From: CAYJBH01 sp964370825
GTDB lineage: Bacteria; Bacillota; Clostridia; Oscillospirales; Ruminococcaceae
NCBI GenBank assembly: GCA_964370825.1
Contig: CAYJKY010000004.1
Span: forward strand, 1 to 64,000
Reading direction: 5' to 3'
DNA: 64,000 nucleotides
Numbering within the stretch: position 1 is the first letter of the stretch; every line of letters begins with the position of its first letter. A model generated the notes under the pieces. It saw only the letters and a program-made list of their open reading frames with translations. It made no database searches and was not told the DNA's origin. Shown piece after piece: positions 18,618 to 26,459 of the stretch. Position numbers and translations under genes: made by a program.

Positions 18618-19373
18618 TTACTCAGCCGGAATATACTTTGCGATGATAGCATCAACCGTTCCGTCTGCCTTTAGCTCCTGTAGTGCAGTGTTGACCTTTT
18701 CGTACAGCTCCTCGTCTTCCTTGCTCATTGCTATAGCATACTGCTCTTCAATGTACTCGGTGTCGAGAATTACCAATCCCTCGTTTGCCTCGACAAACGC
18801 TTTGGCAGGTTCATTGTCTATTACAACACAGTCTACCTTATCGGTGATAAGTGCTTGAACGGCATCGGCGCCTCTGCTGTAACGGTCGATAACTGCTAGT
18901 CCCGAATCCTCTAAATCCCAGGTGGTGTAGAGGTCACCGGTGGTGTTACGCTGAACACCGATGGTATGGCTTGCACCCTCGGCAAACAGGTCGTCAACGG
19001 TGGTGATTGCGCTACCCTCCTTGACTATTACAACCTGAACACCGGTTGCATAGCTCTCGGAAAAGTTTACGCTCTCCTCACGCTCGGCGGTTACCGTCAT
19101 TCCGGCAAGACCTACGTTTATTTTGCCGGACTGAATTGCGGGGATAATTGCATCAAACTCCATGTCCTGAATTTCTAACTCCATTCCGATTTTTTCGGCT
19201 ATGGCGGCGGCTATCTCGGCATCAATGCCTACGATCTCACCGTCCTGTATAAACTCATACGGAGGGAATGCGGCGTTTGTGCCCATAATAAGCTTGCCAC
19301 CGGAGGAGGAACATCCTACCATGCCAAAGGCTATTACGGCTACTAATAAAATCGATAATATTTTTTTCATCAT
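18618..19373 (-). CDS. Amino-acid ABC transporter substrate-binding lipoprotein
   Basis: 251 residues. Lipoprotein signal MMKKILSILLVAVIAFGMVGC with a VGC lipobox, then an SBP_bac_3 fold: LIMGTNAAFPPYEF, IVGIDAEIAAAIAEKIG, FDAIIPAIQSGKINVGLAGMT and the hinge AVQALITDKVDCVVID. Captures a polar amino acid outside the membrane. The second Met is better placed relative to AGGAG (7 nt versus 4). First gene of the operon behind a consensus promoter. Confidence 0.95.
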   Translation of the reverse strand: MMKKILSILLVAVIAFGMVGCSSSGGKLIMGTNAAFPPYEFIQDGEIVGIDAEIAAAIAEKIGMELEIQDMEFDAIIPAIQSGKINVGLAGMTVTAEREESVNFSESYATGVQVVIVKEGSAITTVDDLFAEGASHTIGVQRNTTGDLYTTWDLEDSGLAVIDRYSRGADAVQALITDKVDCVVIDNEPAKAFVEANEGLVILDTEYIEEQYAIAMSKEDEELYEKVNTALQELKADGTVDAIIAKYIPAE

Positions 19374-19406
19374 TTTCTCCTAAAATTTACATCAACAAGT
19401 ATTAAG

Positions 19407-19435
19407 ATTATAAACCATAAAATTAAAATCGTCAA
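19407..19435 (-). promoter_or_regulatory. Sigma-A promoter of the amino-acid ABC operon
   Basis: Minus strand: -35 TTGACG (19430-19435), 17-nt spacer, -10 TATAAT (19407-19412), 34 nt upstream of the binding-protein start. The inverted repeat copy begins 49 bp further upstream. Confidence 0.85.
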
Positions 19436-19483
19436 CTGTTTTTACAGCGTTATTATTGCTAATCTTTACAATATAGGGTATAA

Positions 19484-19565
19484 TTATAATCAATCAACTT
19501 GAACACAAGGTGTGCAATTGAAGATTTTGAAGTGGTTTATGTGCATTTCGAGTTGAACTACTGTA
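19484..19565 (-). repeat. MITE-like repeat, shorter copy 2 (inverted to copy 1)
   Basis: About 82 bp matching the complement of the 16826-16934 copy over both ends and most of the interior, but missing about 25 bp next to the TAGTAGTTCAACTTG end. Just beyond it the last 14 bp recur once (AGTTGAACTACTGT followed by AGTTGGACTACTGT). With copy 1 it brackets the amino-acid importer as inverted repeats. Confidence 0.75.
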
Positions 19566-19611
19566 GTTGGACTACTGTATATTGTTTCGTTGTATGGCAT
19601 AAGGGAGTGGG

Positions 19612-21090
19612 ATGAGGTTAGACATTAAAAAATTAATCAAGGTTTCGGGTTCGATGTTTAAGATTGGGTGTATCGGCTTTGGCGGTGGAAGCGCCTTAAT
19701 TCCTATTATGGAGAAGGAAGCGGTGGATACACACGGGTTCATGAACGAGGAGGAATACACCAACAGCACGGTTATCGCAAACATTACCCCCGGCGCACTG
19801 CCGGTTAAGCTTGGCGGACTTATCGGCGACAAGGTCGCAGGTCCTACCGGTATGCTGATAGGTTCGGTGTTGACCTCGCTACCCGGTGTTTTGATAATGC
19901 TTGTTCTGCTCTCCACCATTGCCATGATGGGCGAGGATGTGCTTCTTAAGATAGAATATGCCTCGGTCGGAATATCGGTTTTTATTATCACACTGTTGGT
20001 GCACTACATAGAAAAGATAATGAAGGACAGTAGGAAAAACAATTTCGCCCTCGGCGGATATATGCTGATGGTGGGTACCATGGTTTTAACCTTTGGAAGG
20101 GAAATTCGTCACCTTTTCACCGAGCTTGGGTTAGAGAGTGCCTTTACAAACTCTGAGATGCTTTTTGACATCTCTACCATCGACATACTTTTGTTGATAT
20201 TTTTTGTTTTGTTTTTTACCTGCGGTCGACGAAATAGGATACGAACACCGATAACCGTTGCCGTTGCATCAATTTATGTTCTCAGCTTCGGTAAGGCACC
20301 TTTGCTTCCGCTTGCCGAGTTTAAGCTGTTTTTTCAGATAGCAATGATGGTGGTTGCGCTCGTTACCGTGGTGTTGGATGCAAAAAAGGAAAATTCGATA
20401 GAGGCGCCGAATGCCGGCAAAATCGACTTTATTACCCCTACAAAACAGAGTATACCTTTTATTGTCGCAACTGCGGTATTGTATTTTGCATGTTTGTTTT
20501 TGACGGGTGTTGACCCTACATATTTTTTTACAAACGGTTTAATTTCGGTAATAACCTCCTTCGGTGGGGGAGAGGCATACCTTACGGTTGCCGATGGAAT
20601 TTTTGTTGCCGAGGGCGTTGTATCAAGTTCGGAGTTTTACGGGCAGATACTCCCAATAGCAAATGCACTACCGGGGTCTATACTTGTAAAGATATTGGTA
20701 GGTGTGGGTTTTATCTCGGCAGGATATGAATCTATGGTAGCAGGTTGGATATACAGCGCCTTTGCCCTCATGCTGGCGACAAGTGCGAGCTGTGTTGTGT
20801 GCTGTTATGTTGCGGCAATCTACAACACCTTCTCCAACCTTGATATCTTTAGAGTGTTAAAGGTGTGGATACTTCCGGTAATCTGTGGACTTTTACTCTC
20901 CACAATAGTTTCCATGCTTGCAGAGGCATCCAAGATAACCGCACACGCAGATTTCTCGGCTTTACCGACCATAATTTTAGTTGTGGCGGTGTATGTTGTT
21001 GTGGAAATACTGCATAAAAAATTCCACCTGCATGACCTGCTGTTAATTGTGATTGCGGCTGTAGGTAGTCTTGCGGTTCTCTCTATATAA
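19612..21090 (+). CDS. chrA: CHR family chromate/anion transporter, two-domain form
   Basis: 492 residues, the long two-domain CHR form. Domain 1 carries FKIGCIGFGGGSALIPIME with ANITPGALPVKLGG, domain 2 the matching TSFGGGEAYLTVADGIFV and IANALPGSILVKI, the FGG...PG pair repeated in both halves. About ten membrane helices. ChrA members export chromate, but many in anaerobes likely move another oxyanion. GGGAGTGG precedes ATG 19612. The start lies 46 bp beyond the repeat copy, so the repeat forms its upstream region. The next gene starts 25 bp after it. Confidence 0.88.
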   Translation: MRLDIKKLIKVSGSMFKIGCIGFGGGSALIPIMEKEAVDTHGFMNEEEYTNSTVIANITPGALPVKLGGLIGDKVAGPTGMLIGSVLTSLPGVLIMLVLLSTIAMMGEDVLLKIEYASVGISVFIITLLVHYIEKIMKDSRKNNFALGGYMLMVGTMVLTFGREIRHLFTELGLESAFTNSEMLFDISTIDILLLIFFVLFFTCGRRNRIRTPITVAVASIYVLSFGKAPLLPLAEFKLFFQIAMMVVALVTVVLDAKKENSIEAPNAGKIDFITPTKQSIPFIVATAVLYFACLFLTGVDPTYFFTNGLISVITSFGGGEAYLTVADGIFVAEGVVSSSEFYGQILPIANALPGSILVKILVGVGFISAGYESMVAGWIYSAFALMLATSASCVVCCYVAAIYNTFSNLDIFRVLKVWILPVICGLLLSTIVSMLAEASKITAHADFSALPTIILVVAVYVVVEILHKKFHLHDLLLIVIAAVGSLAVLSI

Positions 21091-21115
21091 ACATAACAGA
21101 AAGGAATGGTACACG

Positions 21116-22534
21116 GTGATTAAATTCGGAACAGGCGGATGGCGTGCAATAATTGCGGATGAGTTCACAAAGCAAAACCTTGTTACGGTGTGTAGCGGAC
21201 TTGCCGAGCTGATGATGGCAGAGGGCAAGGACAAGAAACCTATAGTAATAGGCTATGATCGACGCTTTTTATCCAAGGAGGCGGCAATGTGGGCGGCAGA
21301 GGTTTTTGCCGGCTACGGGATATACTGTAAGCTGATAAACAGGGCGGCACCGACACCGCTTGTAATGTTTTCGGTAAAAAACATGTCGCTTTACTTCGGT
21401 CTTTCGATAACTGCAAGCCATAACCCCGCAATATATAATGGGGTTAAGATATTCACCGAGGGTGGACGGGATGCCGACCAGTCTGTTACCGATGAGTTAG
21501 AACTGTATATGTCTCGCCTCGATATGGCAAATCTGAAAGAGCCGATACCATACAACAGGGCATTGGAACAAGGGTTGGTAGAGGAATTCAACCCACACAA
21601 CGAGTATATCGACAGTATTCTTGCACTTATAGACACCGAGTCGATAAAAAAAGCACAGCTTAAAATCGCACTCGACCCCATGTTTGGAGTAAGCCAGACC
21701 AGTCTGCGTACCATACTTTACGAGACGAGAAGCGACCTGCTTGTGATAAACGATCGACACGATACACTTTTTGGTGGTAGGCTTCCCGCACCTAACGAAA
21801 AGACGTTGGGTATTTTAAGTAACTTTGTGCCGGAAAACGGATGCGACCTTGGCGTTGCAACCGATGGCGATGCCGACCGAATAGGCGTTATCGACGAAAA
21901 CGGAGAGTTTGTAGACCCAAATAAGTTGCTGTCTATCCTATATTACTACCTGCTTAAGGTCAAGGGATGGCGAGGGCCTGCGGTGCGCAACAACTCCACC
22001 ACCATTCTTTTAGACAGGATAGCAAAGGATTTTGGTGAGATGTGCCACGAGGTACCGGTGGGATTTAAGCATGTTTCCTCTAAGTTAGAGGAGAGTGGTG
22101 CAATAATAGGTGGAGAGAGCTCCGGCGGACTCACCGTTAGGGGGCATATTCTTGGCAAGGACGGAATATATGCGGCTTCGCTACTTACCGAACTGATTGC
22201 GGTAACCGGTAAAAAGCTTTCCGAGTTTTATGCCGAAATAACCGATCAATATGGCGAGCTTTTTGTATACGACGAAGATTTCCGTTTAGAGGATGATGAG
22301 GCAAAAAATAAACTTAGAGAGAAAATTTATACCGATAAGGTTATGCCGGACTTTGAGCTAAAGATAAACAATATCTCCTATGAGGACGGCTGTAAGGTTT
22401 ACTTTGAGGATGATAGCTGGATCATAGCGAGATTTTCCGGAACCGAGCCGTTGTTGAGAATTGCCGCCGAGGCAGACAGCGAGCAAAAGGCAAAACATCT
22501 TACAACGCTGTTTCGCCAAGCACTTAATCTATAA
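21116..22534 (+). CDS. Phosphoglucomutase/phosphomannomutase family enzyme
   Basis: 472 residues from GTG 21116, chosen because the conserved family start IKFGTGGWRAII follows directly; a TTG at 21071 would add 15 unrelated residues and overlap chrA. Alpha-D-phosphohexomutase motifs in order: catalytic serine TASHNPAIYNGVK (about Ser101), Mg loop ATDGDADRIG, sugar loop GGESSGG and phosphate loop RFSGTEPLLRI. Interconverts hexose 1- and 6-phosphates. AAAGGA lies 10 nt upstream. Confidence 0.92.
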   Translation: MIKFGTGGWRAIIADEFTKQNLVTVCSGLAELMMAEGKDKKPIVIGYDRRFLSKEAAMWAAEVFAGYGIYCKLINRAAPTPLVMFSVKNMSLYFGLSITASHNPAIYNGVKIFTEGGRDADQSVTDELELYMSRLDMANLKEPIPYNRALEQGLVEEFNPHNEYIDSILALIDTESIKKAQLKIALDPMFGVSQTSLRTILYETRSDLLVINDRHDTLFGGRLPAPNEKTLGILSNFVPENGCDLGVATDGDADRIGVIDENGEFVDPNKLLSILYYYLLKVKGWRGPAVRNNSTTILLDRIAKDFGEMCHEVPVGFKHVSSKLEESGAIIGGESSGGLTVRGHILGKDGIYAASLLTELIAVTGKKLSEFYAEITDQYGELFVYDEDFRLEDDEAKNKLREKIYTDKVMPDFELKINNISYEDGCKVYFEDDSWIIARFSGTEPLLRIAAEADSEQKAKHLTTLFRQALNL

Positions 22535-22570
22535 CCCTGTAATTTTGAGCATTAAAAGGGATTTATTAAA

Positions 22571-23818
22571 ATGCTAACAACACAACAAAAAAGAATAAAG
22601 TATGGGTGTTATGCTACCAATTTATCCATGGCAATAATCGGCACCCTTTCATCCCTTCTTTTCGTTACCTTTAATCGAGAATATGGCATTTCGTTTTCAC
22701 TGTTAGGGTTGTTGGTTCTAATAACCTTTTGTGTTCAGCTGATTGTAGATTTGGTTTTCACCGCCTTTTCAGATAAATTCAATTTAGAAAAGGTGGTGAA
22801 ATTTACCCCTTATCTAATAGTTGCGGGATTACTTGTCTACACCTTTTTTCCTCTGCTTTTTCCCAACTCCGCATATATAGGGTTAGTACTTGGCACGCTG
22901 ATATTTTCCTCTGCAGGTGGTCTGGTTGAGGTTCTGTTAACCCCTGTAATAGCTGCGCTGCCTGCCAAAAATCCTGATCGTGAACTTAGCAAGCTACATT
23001 CTATCTATGCATGGGGCGTTGTGATGGTCGTGCTGATTAGTACAGTGTATTTCAGCCTCTTTGGCACAGTGAACTGGTACTGGTTGGTGTTGCTTTTTGC
23101 AGTTCTGCCGATTATGGCAATTTTCCTCTTTTTTGGATGTAAACTACCCGAGCTTGGGCAGGTGGAAAAAATCTCGGGAATAGGGGCTTTGATAAAAAAC
23201 AAAACAATGTGGCTTGGCTTTTTTGCAATCTTTTTAGGAGCCGCAAGCGAATGCACAATGTCGCTGTGGAGCTCGAGCTATCTTGAACAAGCAATGCAGA
23301 TACCGAAAGCCTTCGGAGATTTATTTGGTGTCGCCTTTTTTGCTATCATGCTCGGAGTTGGCAGAACTTTATATGGGCATTTCGGCAAAAATATAAGACC
23401 TGTACTATTGTTTGGTTCTCTTGGTGCAACCATCTGTTATTTTGTAGTGGTGTTTTCAGGCAATGAGATAATAGGGCTTGTAGCCTGTGGTTTAACAGGA
23501 CTTTGTGTTTCAATGCTATGGCCGGGAAATCTGATTTTAATGAATCAGCACTTTCCCAGGGCGGGTGTTGCAATGTTTGCACTAATGGCAGCAGGCGGTG
23601 ACCTCGGTGCATCGGTAGGTCCACAGATGGTTGGCGTATTAACCGACTTTGCTCTAACAAATTCGACCATGATAGATATGGCGACTAATTTTGGCATGTT
23701 ACCTGCCGAGTTTAGCATGAGATTTGGAATGTTAGCAGTGAGTGCGTTTCCGCTACTGGGCACCATTGTGTATTTGTTTTTAACAAAGGTTTCGATAAAA
23801 TCAGATGCGATCAGCTGA
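22571..23818 (+). CDS. Major facilitator superfamily transporter
   Basis: 415 residues, about 12 membrane helices with an interruption near the middle. Early helix LLGLLVLITFCVQLIVDLVF followed by DKFNLEKVV (MFS loop 2-3 variant, usual R replaced), and a second-half gate GLCVSMLWPGNLILMNQHFP. Close in arrangement to the FucP/NanT-like sugar or drug porters, but no substrate can be fixed. It follows the phosphohexomutase by 36 bp, suggesting a sugar role. AT-rich RBS region AAAAGGGA. Confidence 0.85.
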   Translation: MLTTQQKRIKYGCYATNLSMAIIGTLSSLLFVTFNREYGISFSLLGLLVLITFCVQLIVDLVFTAFSDKFNLEKVVKFTPYLIVAGLLVYTFFPLLFPNSAYIGLVLGTLIFSSAGGLVEVLLTPVIAALPAKNPDRELSKLHSIYAWGVVMVVLISTVYFSLFGTVNWYWLVLLFAVLPIMAIFLFFGCKLPELGQVEKISGIGALIKNKTMWLGFFAIFLGAASECTMSLWSSSYLEQAMQIPKAFGDLFGVAFFAIMLGVGRTLYGHFGKNIRPVLLFGSLGATICYFVVVFSGNEIIGLVACGLTGLCVSMLWPGNLILMNQHFPRAGVAMFALMAAGGDLGASVGPQMVGVLTDFALTNSTMIDMATNFGMLPAEFSMRFGMLAVSAFPLLGTIVYLFLTKVSIKSDAIS

Positions 23819-23821
23819 TTA

Positions 23822-23846
23822 TATAGTAGTTCAACTTGATTATATA
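23822..23846 (+). repeat. Solo (collapsed) copy of the MITE-like repeat
   Basis: Starts TATAGTAGTTCAACTTGAT and ends ATTATATA: the two ends of the full element joined at the shared TTCAAsTTGA core, with one GATT unit missing. It lies between the convergent MFS and spoVAD genes. Confidence 0.7.
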
Positions 23847-23858
23847 TGTGACGAGTTG

Positions 23859-24830
23859 TCACTCGGCCGATAGCTCTATCAGATGTGCTATTCCCGGTAT
23901 ACTTTTTTGCTGACCTACAGTTATCGGACTAAGCAGAGCGCCGGTCGACATTAACAGCACCTTGCCGCCCGAGCTTAGAAGCTCGGGTATTATTTTTATT
24001 CCGAGTAGCGAGGCACTGCAGGCACAGCCGCTTCCTCCGCACTCCACCTCCTGCTCCTCTATATCATATATTTCACAGCCGCAGTCGATATGGTTATCGA
24101 CTATAAGCCCTTCCTTTTTTGCCAGCTTGCGAAACATATCACTGCCGTGCAGACCGAGGTCGCCGGTGTAAATCGCTCGGTAGTCGCACGGATTTGTCAC
24201 GGTTGCCGCAAGATATCTTATGAGTGTGTCTACCGCCGCCGGTGCCATTGCCGCACCCATGTTTGCCGGGTCGGTTATTTCAAGGTCGATAACCCTTCCA
24301 AACATGGCACGGTGGATAAAGGGTGGTTTTTTTGCGCCGGAAATCATCAATGCCGCCGCCGCTGTAACCGTCCACTGTGCCGTCGAGCTTCTCTTGCTTC
24401 CGTAGTCGAGAGGTGTTCTGAACTGACGTTCCGCACTGCAATAGTGGCTGGAGGTTACACAAAGGCTGTTTGTCGAAAGCCCTGACGAGACAAAGGAGGA
24501 GGCAAGGGCGATGGACTGTGCAATGGTGGAACAGGCACCATATATTCCGCAGTGGGGAATCTGTAGTCGCAATGCCGTTGCCGTGGAGGCGGTGCACTGG
24601 CTTTGAAGGTCTCCCGCAAACATTAAATCGGGGCGTAGCGACGTTTTTTCATACAGCTTTTGCACAGCATTGTGCTGAAACTCTGCCTCGGCGAGCTCCC
24701 AACTCTCCTGTCCTAACATATCATCATCGTATATAACATCGAAACCCGAGCCGTATGGTCCCTTTCCTTCTTTTTTGCCGCCTACCGCCGCCGCCGCAAT
24801 TATAGAAACCGGATGTTTTAACAATATCAT
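23859..24830 (-). CDS. spoVAD: Stage V sporulation protein AD
   Basis: 323 residues. Thiolase-like SpoVAD: PVSIIAAAAVGGKKEGKGP near the start, IPHCGIYGACSTIAQSIALAS with the conserved Cys, SSHYCSAERQFRTPLDYG, GSKRSSTAQWTVTAA, and the C-terminal ECGGSGCACSASLLG. Part of the SpoVA channel that takes up and releases dipicolinic acid in the forespore; SpoVAD binds DPA. I use ATG 24830, which overlaps the spoVAC stop as ATGA behind GGGGGG, rather than an ATG four codons upstream. No spoVAE follows. Confidence 0.95.
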   Translation of the reverse strand: MILLKHPVSIIAAAAVGGKKEGKGPYGSGFDVIYDDDMLGQESWELAEAEFQHNAVQKLYEKTSLRPDLMFAGDLQSQCTASTATALRLQIPHCGIYGACSTIAQSIALASSFVSSGLSTNSLCVTSSHYCSAERQFRTPLDYGSKRSSTAQWTVTAAAALMISGAKKPPFIHRAMFGRVIDLEITDPANMGAAMAPAAVDTLIRYLAATVTNPCDYRAIYTGDLGLHGSDMFRKLAKKEGLIVDNHIDCGCEIYDIEEQEVECGGSGCACSASLLGIKIIPELLSSGGKVLLMSTGALLSPITVGQQKSIPGIAHLIELSAE

Positions 24831-25279
24831 AGCACCCCCCACAACATTAAAGCATAGTAGATTAAACCCACAAGCGAGGTGAACACCAGCCCGATTACTA
24901 TAACCGCACCGGCAACGCTAAACATCTTTACCGAAACGCCGGTCAACCAACCTTCGGTTTTAAACTCTATTGCCGGAGATGCCACCGCATTGGCGTATCC
25001 TGTAATCGGTACAAGCGAACCTGCACCGGAAAATTTTGCAAGCTTTGAATAGAGACCGAGTCCGGTAAGCAGGGCGGACAGTGCAATTAAAAAAACGCTG
25101 ACCAAAAGCCCTACCCTGTCCTCCTCCATTCCGAGCGAGAGTAGGTAGCTCCGCATAATCTGTCCAAATCCACATATCGAACCACCAACCAGAAATGCCG
25201 CAAAAAAGTTTTTCATCTTTTTTGATGGTGGGATATTATCACTTACCATGTCGCCGTAGCTTTTTTTATCGGTTTTCAT
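24827..25279 (-). CDS. spoVAC: Stage V sporulation protein AC
   Basis: 150 residues after choosing ATG 25279, which has GGAG 7 nt upstream; an earlier ATG would add 12 residues without a ribosome site. Short cytoplasmic N-terminus (NIPPSKKMKNFFAAFLVGG), then about four helices including GLGLYSKLAKFSGAGSLVP and FSVAGAVIVIGLVFTSLVG. SpoVAC is the mechanosensitive DPA-channel subunit of the inner spore membrane. Overlaps spoVAD by 4 bp and has a candidate sigma-G promoter. Confidence 0.93.
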   Translation of the reverse strand: MKTDKKSYGDMVSDNIPPSKKMKNFFAAFLVGGSICGFGQIMRSYLLSLGMEEDRVGLLVSVFLIALSALLTGLGLYSKLAKFSGAGSLVPITGYANAVASPAIEFKTEGWLTGVSVKMFSVAGAVIVIGLVFTSLVGLIYYALMLWGVL

Positions 25280-25302
25280 AAAATATCTCCAATAAATGCC
25301 AA

Positions 25303-25324
25303 TATAATCAATCAACTACTATAG
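25303..25324 (-). repeat. Smallest solo form of the MITE-like repeat
   Basis: TATAATCAATCAA joined directly to CTACTATAG: the collapsed element with the inner GTTGAA also lost. It lies only 24 bp upstream of the spoVAC start, between the candidate promoter and the gene, thus in the spoVAC leader. Confidence 0.6.
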
Positions 25325-25327
25325 CTA

Positions 25328-25356
25328 AAGTATGAGCTAAATTGAATGTTTTATAC
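25328..25356 (-). promoter_or_regulatory. Candidate sigma-G promoter of spoVAC-spoVAD
   Basis: Minus strand: -35 GTATA (25352-25356), 17-nt spacer, -10 CATACTT (25328-25334). The consensus sigma-G -35 is GHATR and the -10 is CATWHTA at 17-18 nt, so only the last -10 base deviates. It lies 49 nt upstream of spoVAC, whose family is a sigma-G target in spore formers. Confidence 0.45.
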
Positions 25357-25647
25357 CTTTTCGTTACTATACCTTTTGTTTCTATTGTTTGCATAATATA
25401 GCGGAATATGTTACAATTGATATCAATTAACTATGTGATTTTTGTCGATTATTGTCGGGTGATATAAAGCCGTGATAACTCAATGTATATTCACCTTTAC
25501 CCCCAATTGTTGAAAACCCTGTTGAAAGGGTTGAAAAGTATTGATTTTACCGTAGAGCAATTTCAACATCAATTTTGGTTTTACATAATTTTTACATTTA
25601 GTAAAACACATTTTGATGCTCAGCGACATATTTTTTAGGAGGAACGG
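25357..25647. other. Intergenic region between divergent spoVAC and queG-like genes
   Basis: About 290 bp, no gene. Plus strand holds two close TTGTCG boxes (TTTGTCGAT at 25440-25448 and ATTGTCGGG at 25451-25459), resembling tandem Spo0A boxes, and three short repeats of GTTGAAA (25510, 25522, 25531) around a stem CCCTGTTGAAAGGG. The complement reads TTTCAACAGGGTTTTCAACA, a style seen near DnaA-type regions but too degenerate to call DnaA boxes. Nothing else convincing. Confidence 0.35.
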
Positions 25648-26451
25648 ATGCTGACCTTGTCGGTACCACATGCAACCATAGCGTTTTGGAGCGGTCTTGT
25701 TCGTGAGTCTGCAAACAAGGCTCGTATACCCGATGGTGTGAAAAGCCTTATTGTTGCGATTTTTCCCTACTACTGCGAGGAGGCGAGGGACGGCAACGTT
25801 GCAATGTTTGGCTCACAGCAGGATTATCACCGTGTTATCTCGGAACTGTTACAGCCGGATATCGAACGGCTTTCTTCGGAATACCCCGATGAATTTTTCA
25901 CTCTTTTTGTTGATGACTCACCCTTTAACGAGGTTGCCGCCGCACAGGAGGCAGGGCTTGGCGTAAAGGGTAACAACAATCTTTTACAGCATCCCGAATA
26001 TGGGAGCTATGTTTATATCGCCACCATAGCGACCTCGACCGAACCGGAAAGGCTTAATGTAGTACGTAATGTTCGAGGTTATTGTAGCGGATGTATGGTT
26101 TGCGTAAAAGCATGTCCCGGTGATGCACTCGGCGGTGATGCAACCGGCACCGGCTCTGTGTTTGACCGTGGTAGTTGCGCCTCCTATATTTCGCAAAAAA
26201 AAGGGGAGCTGAGCAGGGAACAGGCGGACATTCTCAAAAGGGCAGGCAGTGTATACGGCTGTGATATCTGCCAGAAGGTGTGTCCGGCAAATACCGCCCC
26301 GAGCAGAGGTCTTGACTGTTTTTGTGAGGATGTAAATCCACACTATACCATGCTTGGGATGGCGAAACAGCTAAAGGGCAGAACGCCGGAATGGCGTGGT
26401 GAGGCTGTTATAAGACGAAATCTAAGCGTTATCAATGGGAAAACACAGTAG
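25648..26451 (+). CDS. QueG-like iron-sulfur protein (4Fe-4S double cluster)
   Basis: 267 residues against 350-380 for full QueG, the epoxyqueuosine reductase of tRNA wobble modification. N-terminal DUF1730-like segment (LIVAIFPYYCEE, QQDYHRVISELL), a VDDSPFNEVAAAQEAGLGVKG core, then cluster 1 CSGCMVCVKACPGDAL, CASYISQKKGELS and cluster 2 YGCDICQKVCPAN. The C-terminal HEAT-type RNA-binding repeats and about 30 N-terminal residues of QueG are absent, so it could be a short QueG-like enzyme for another corrinoid-dependent reduction. RBS AGGAGG with 6 nt spacing. Confidence 0.75.
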   Translation: MLTLSVPHATIAFWSGLVRESANKARIPDGVKSLIVAIFPYYCEEARDGNVAMFGSQQDYHRVISELLQPDIERLSSEYPDEFFTLFVDDSPFNEVAAAQEAGLGVKGNNNLLQHPEYGSYVYIATIATSTEPERLNVVRNVRGYCSGCMVCVKACPGDALGGDATGTGSVFDRGSCASYISQKKGELSREQADILKRAGSVYGCDICQKVCPANTAPSRGLDCFCEDVNPHYTMLGMAKQLKGRTPEWRGEAVIRRNLSVINGKTQ

Positions 26452-26459
26452 TTATAGAG

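Noticed and set aside
16826..19565. Complete composite transposon
   Set aside because: No transposase or integrase lies between the inverted repeats, and the flanks show no clear target-site duplication.
25357..25647. oriC or DnaA-box cluster in the spoVAC-queG gap
   Set aside because: TTTCAACA-like motifs differ from TTATCCACA at several positions, and no dnaA, dnaN or rpmH is near.
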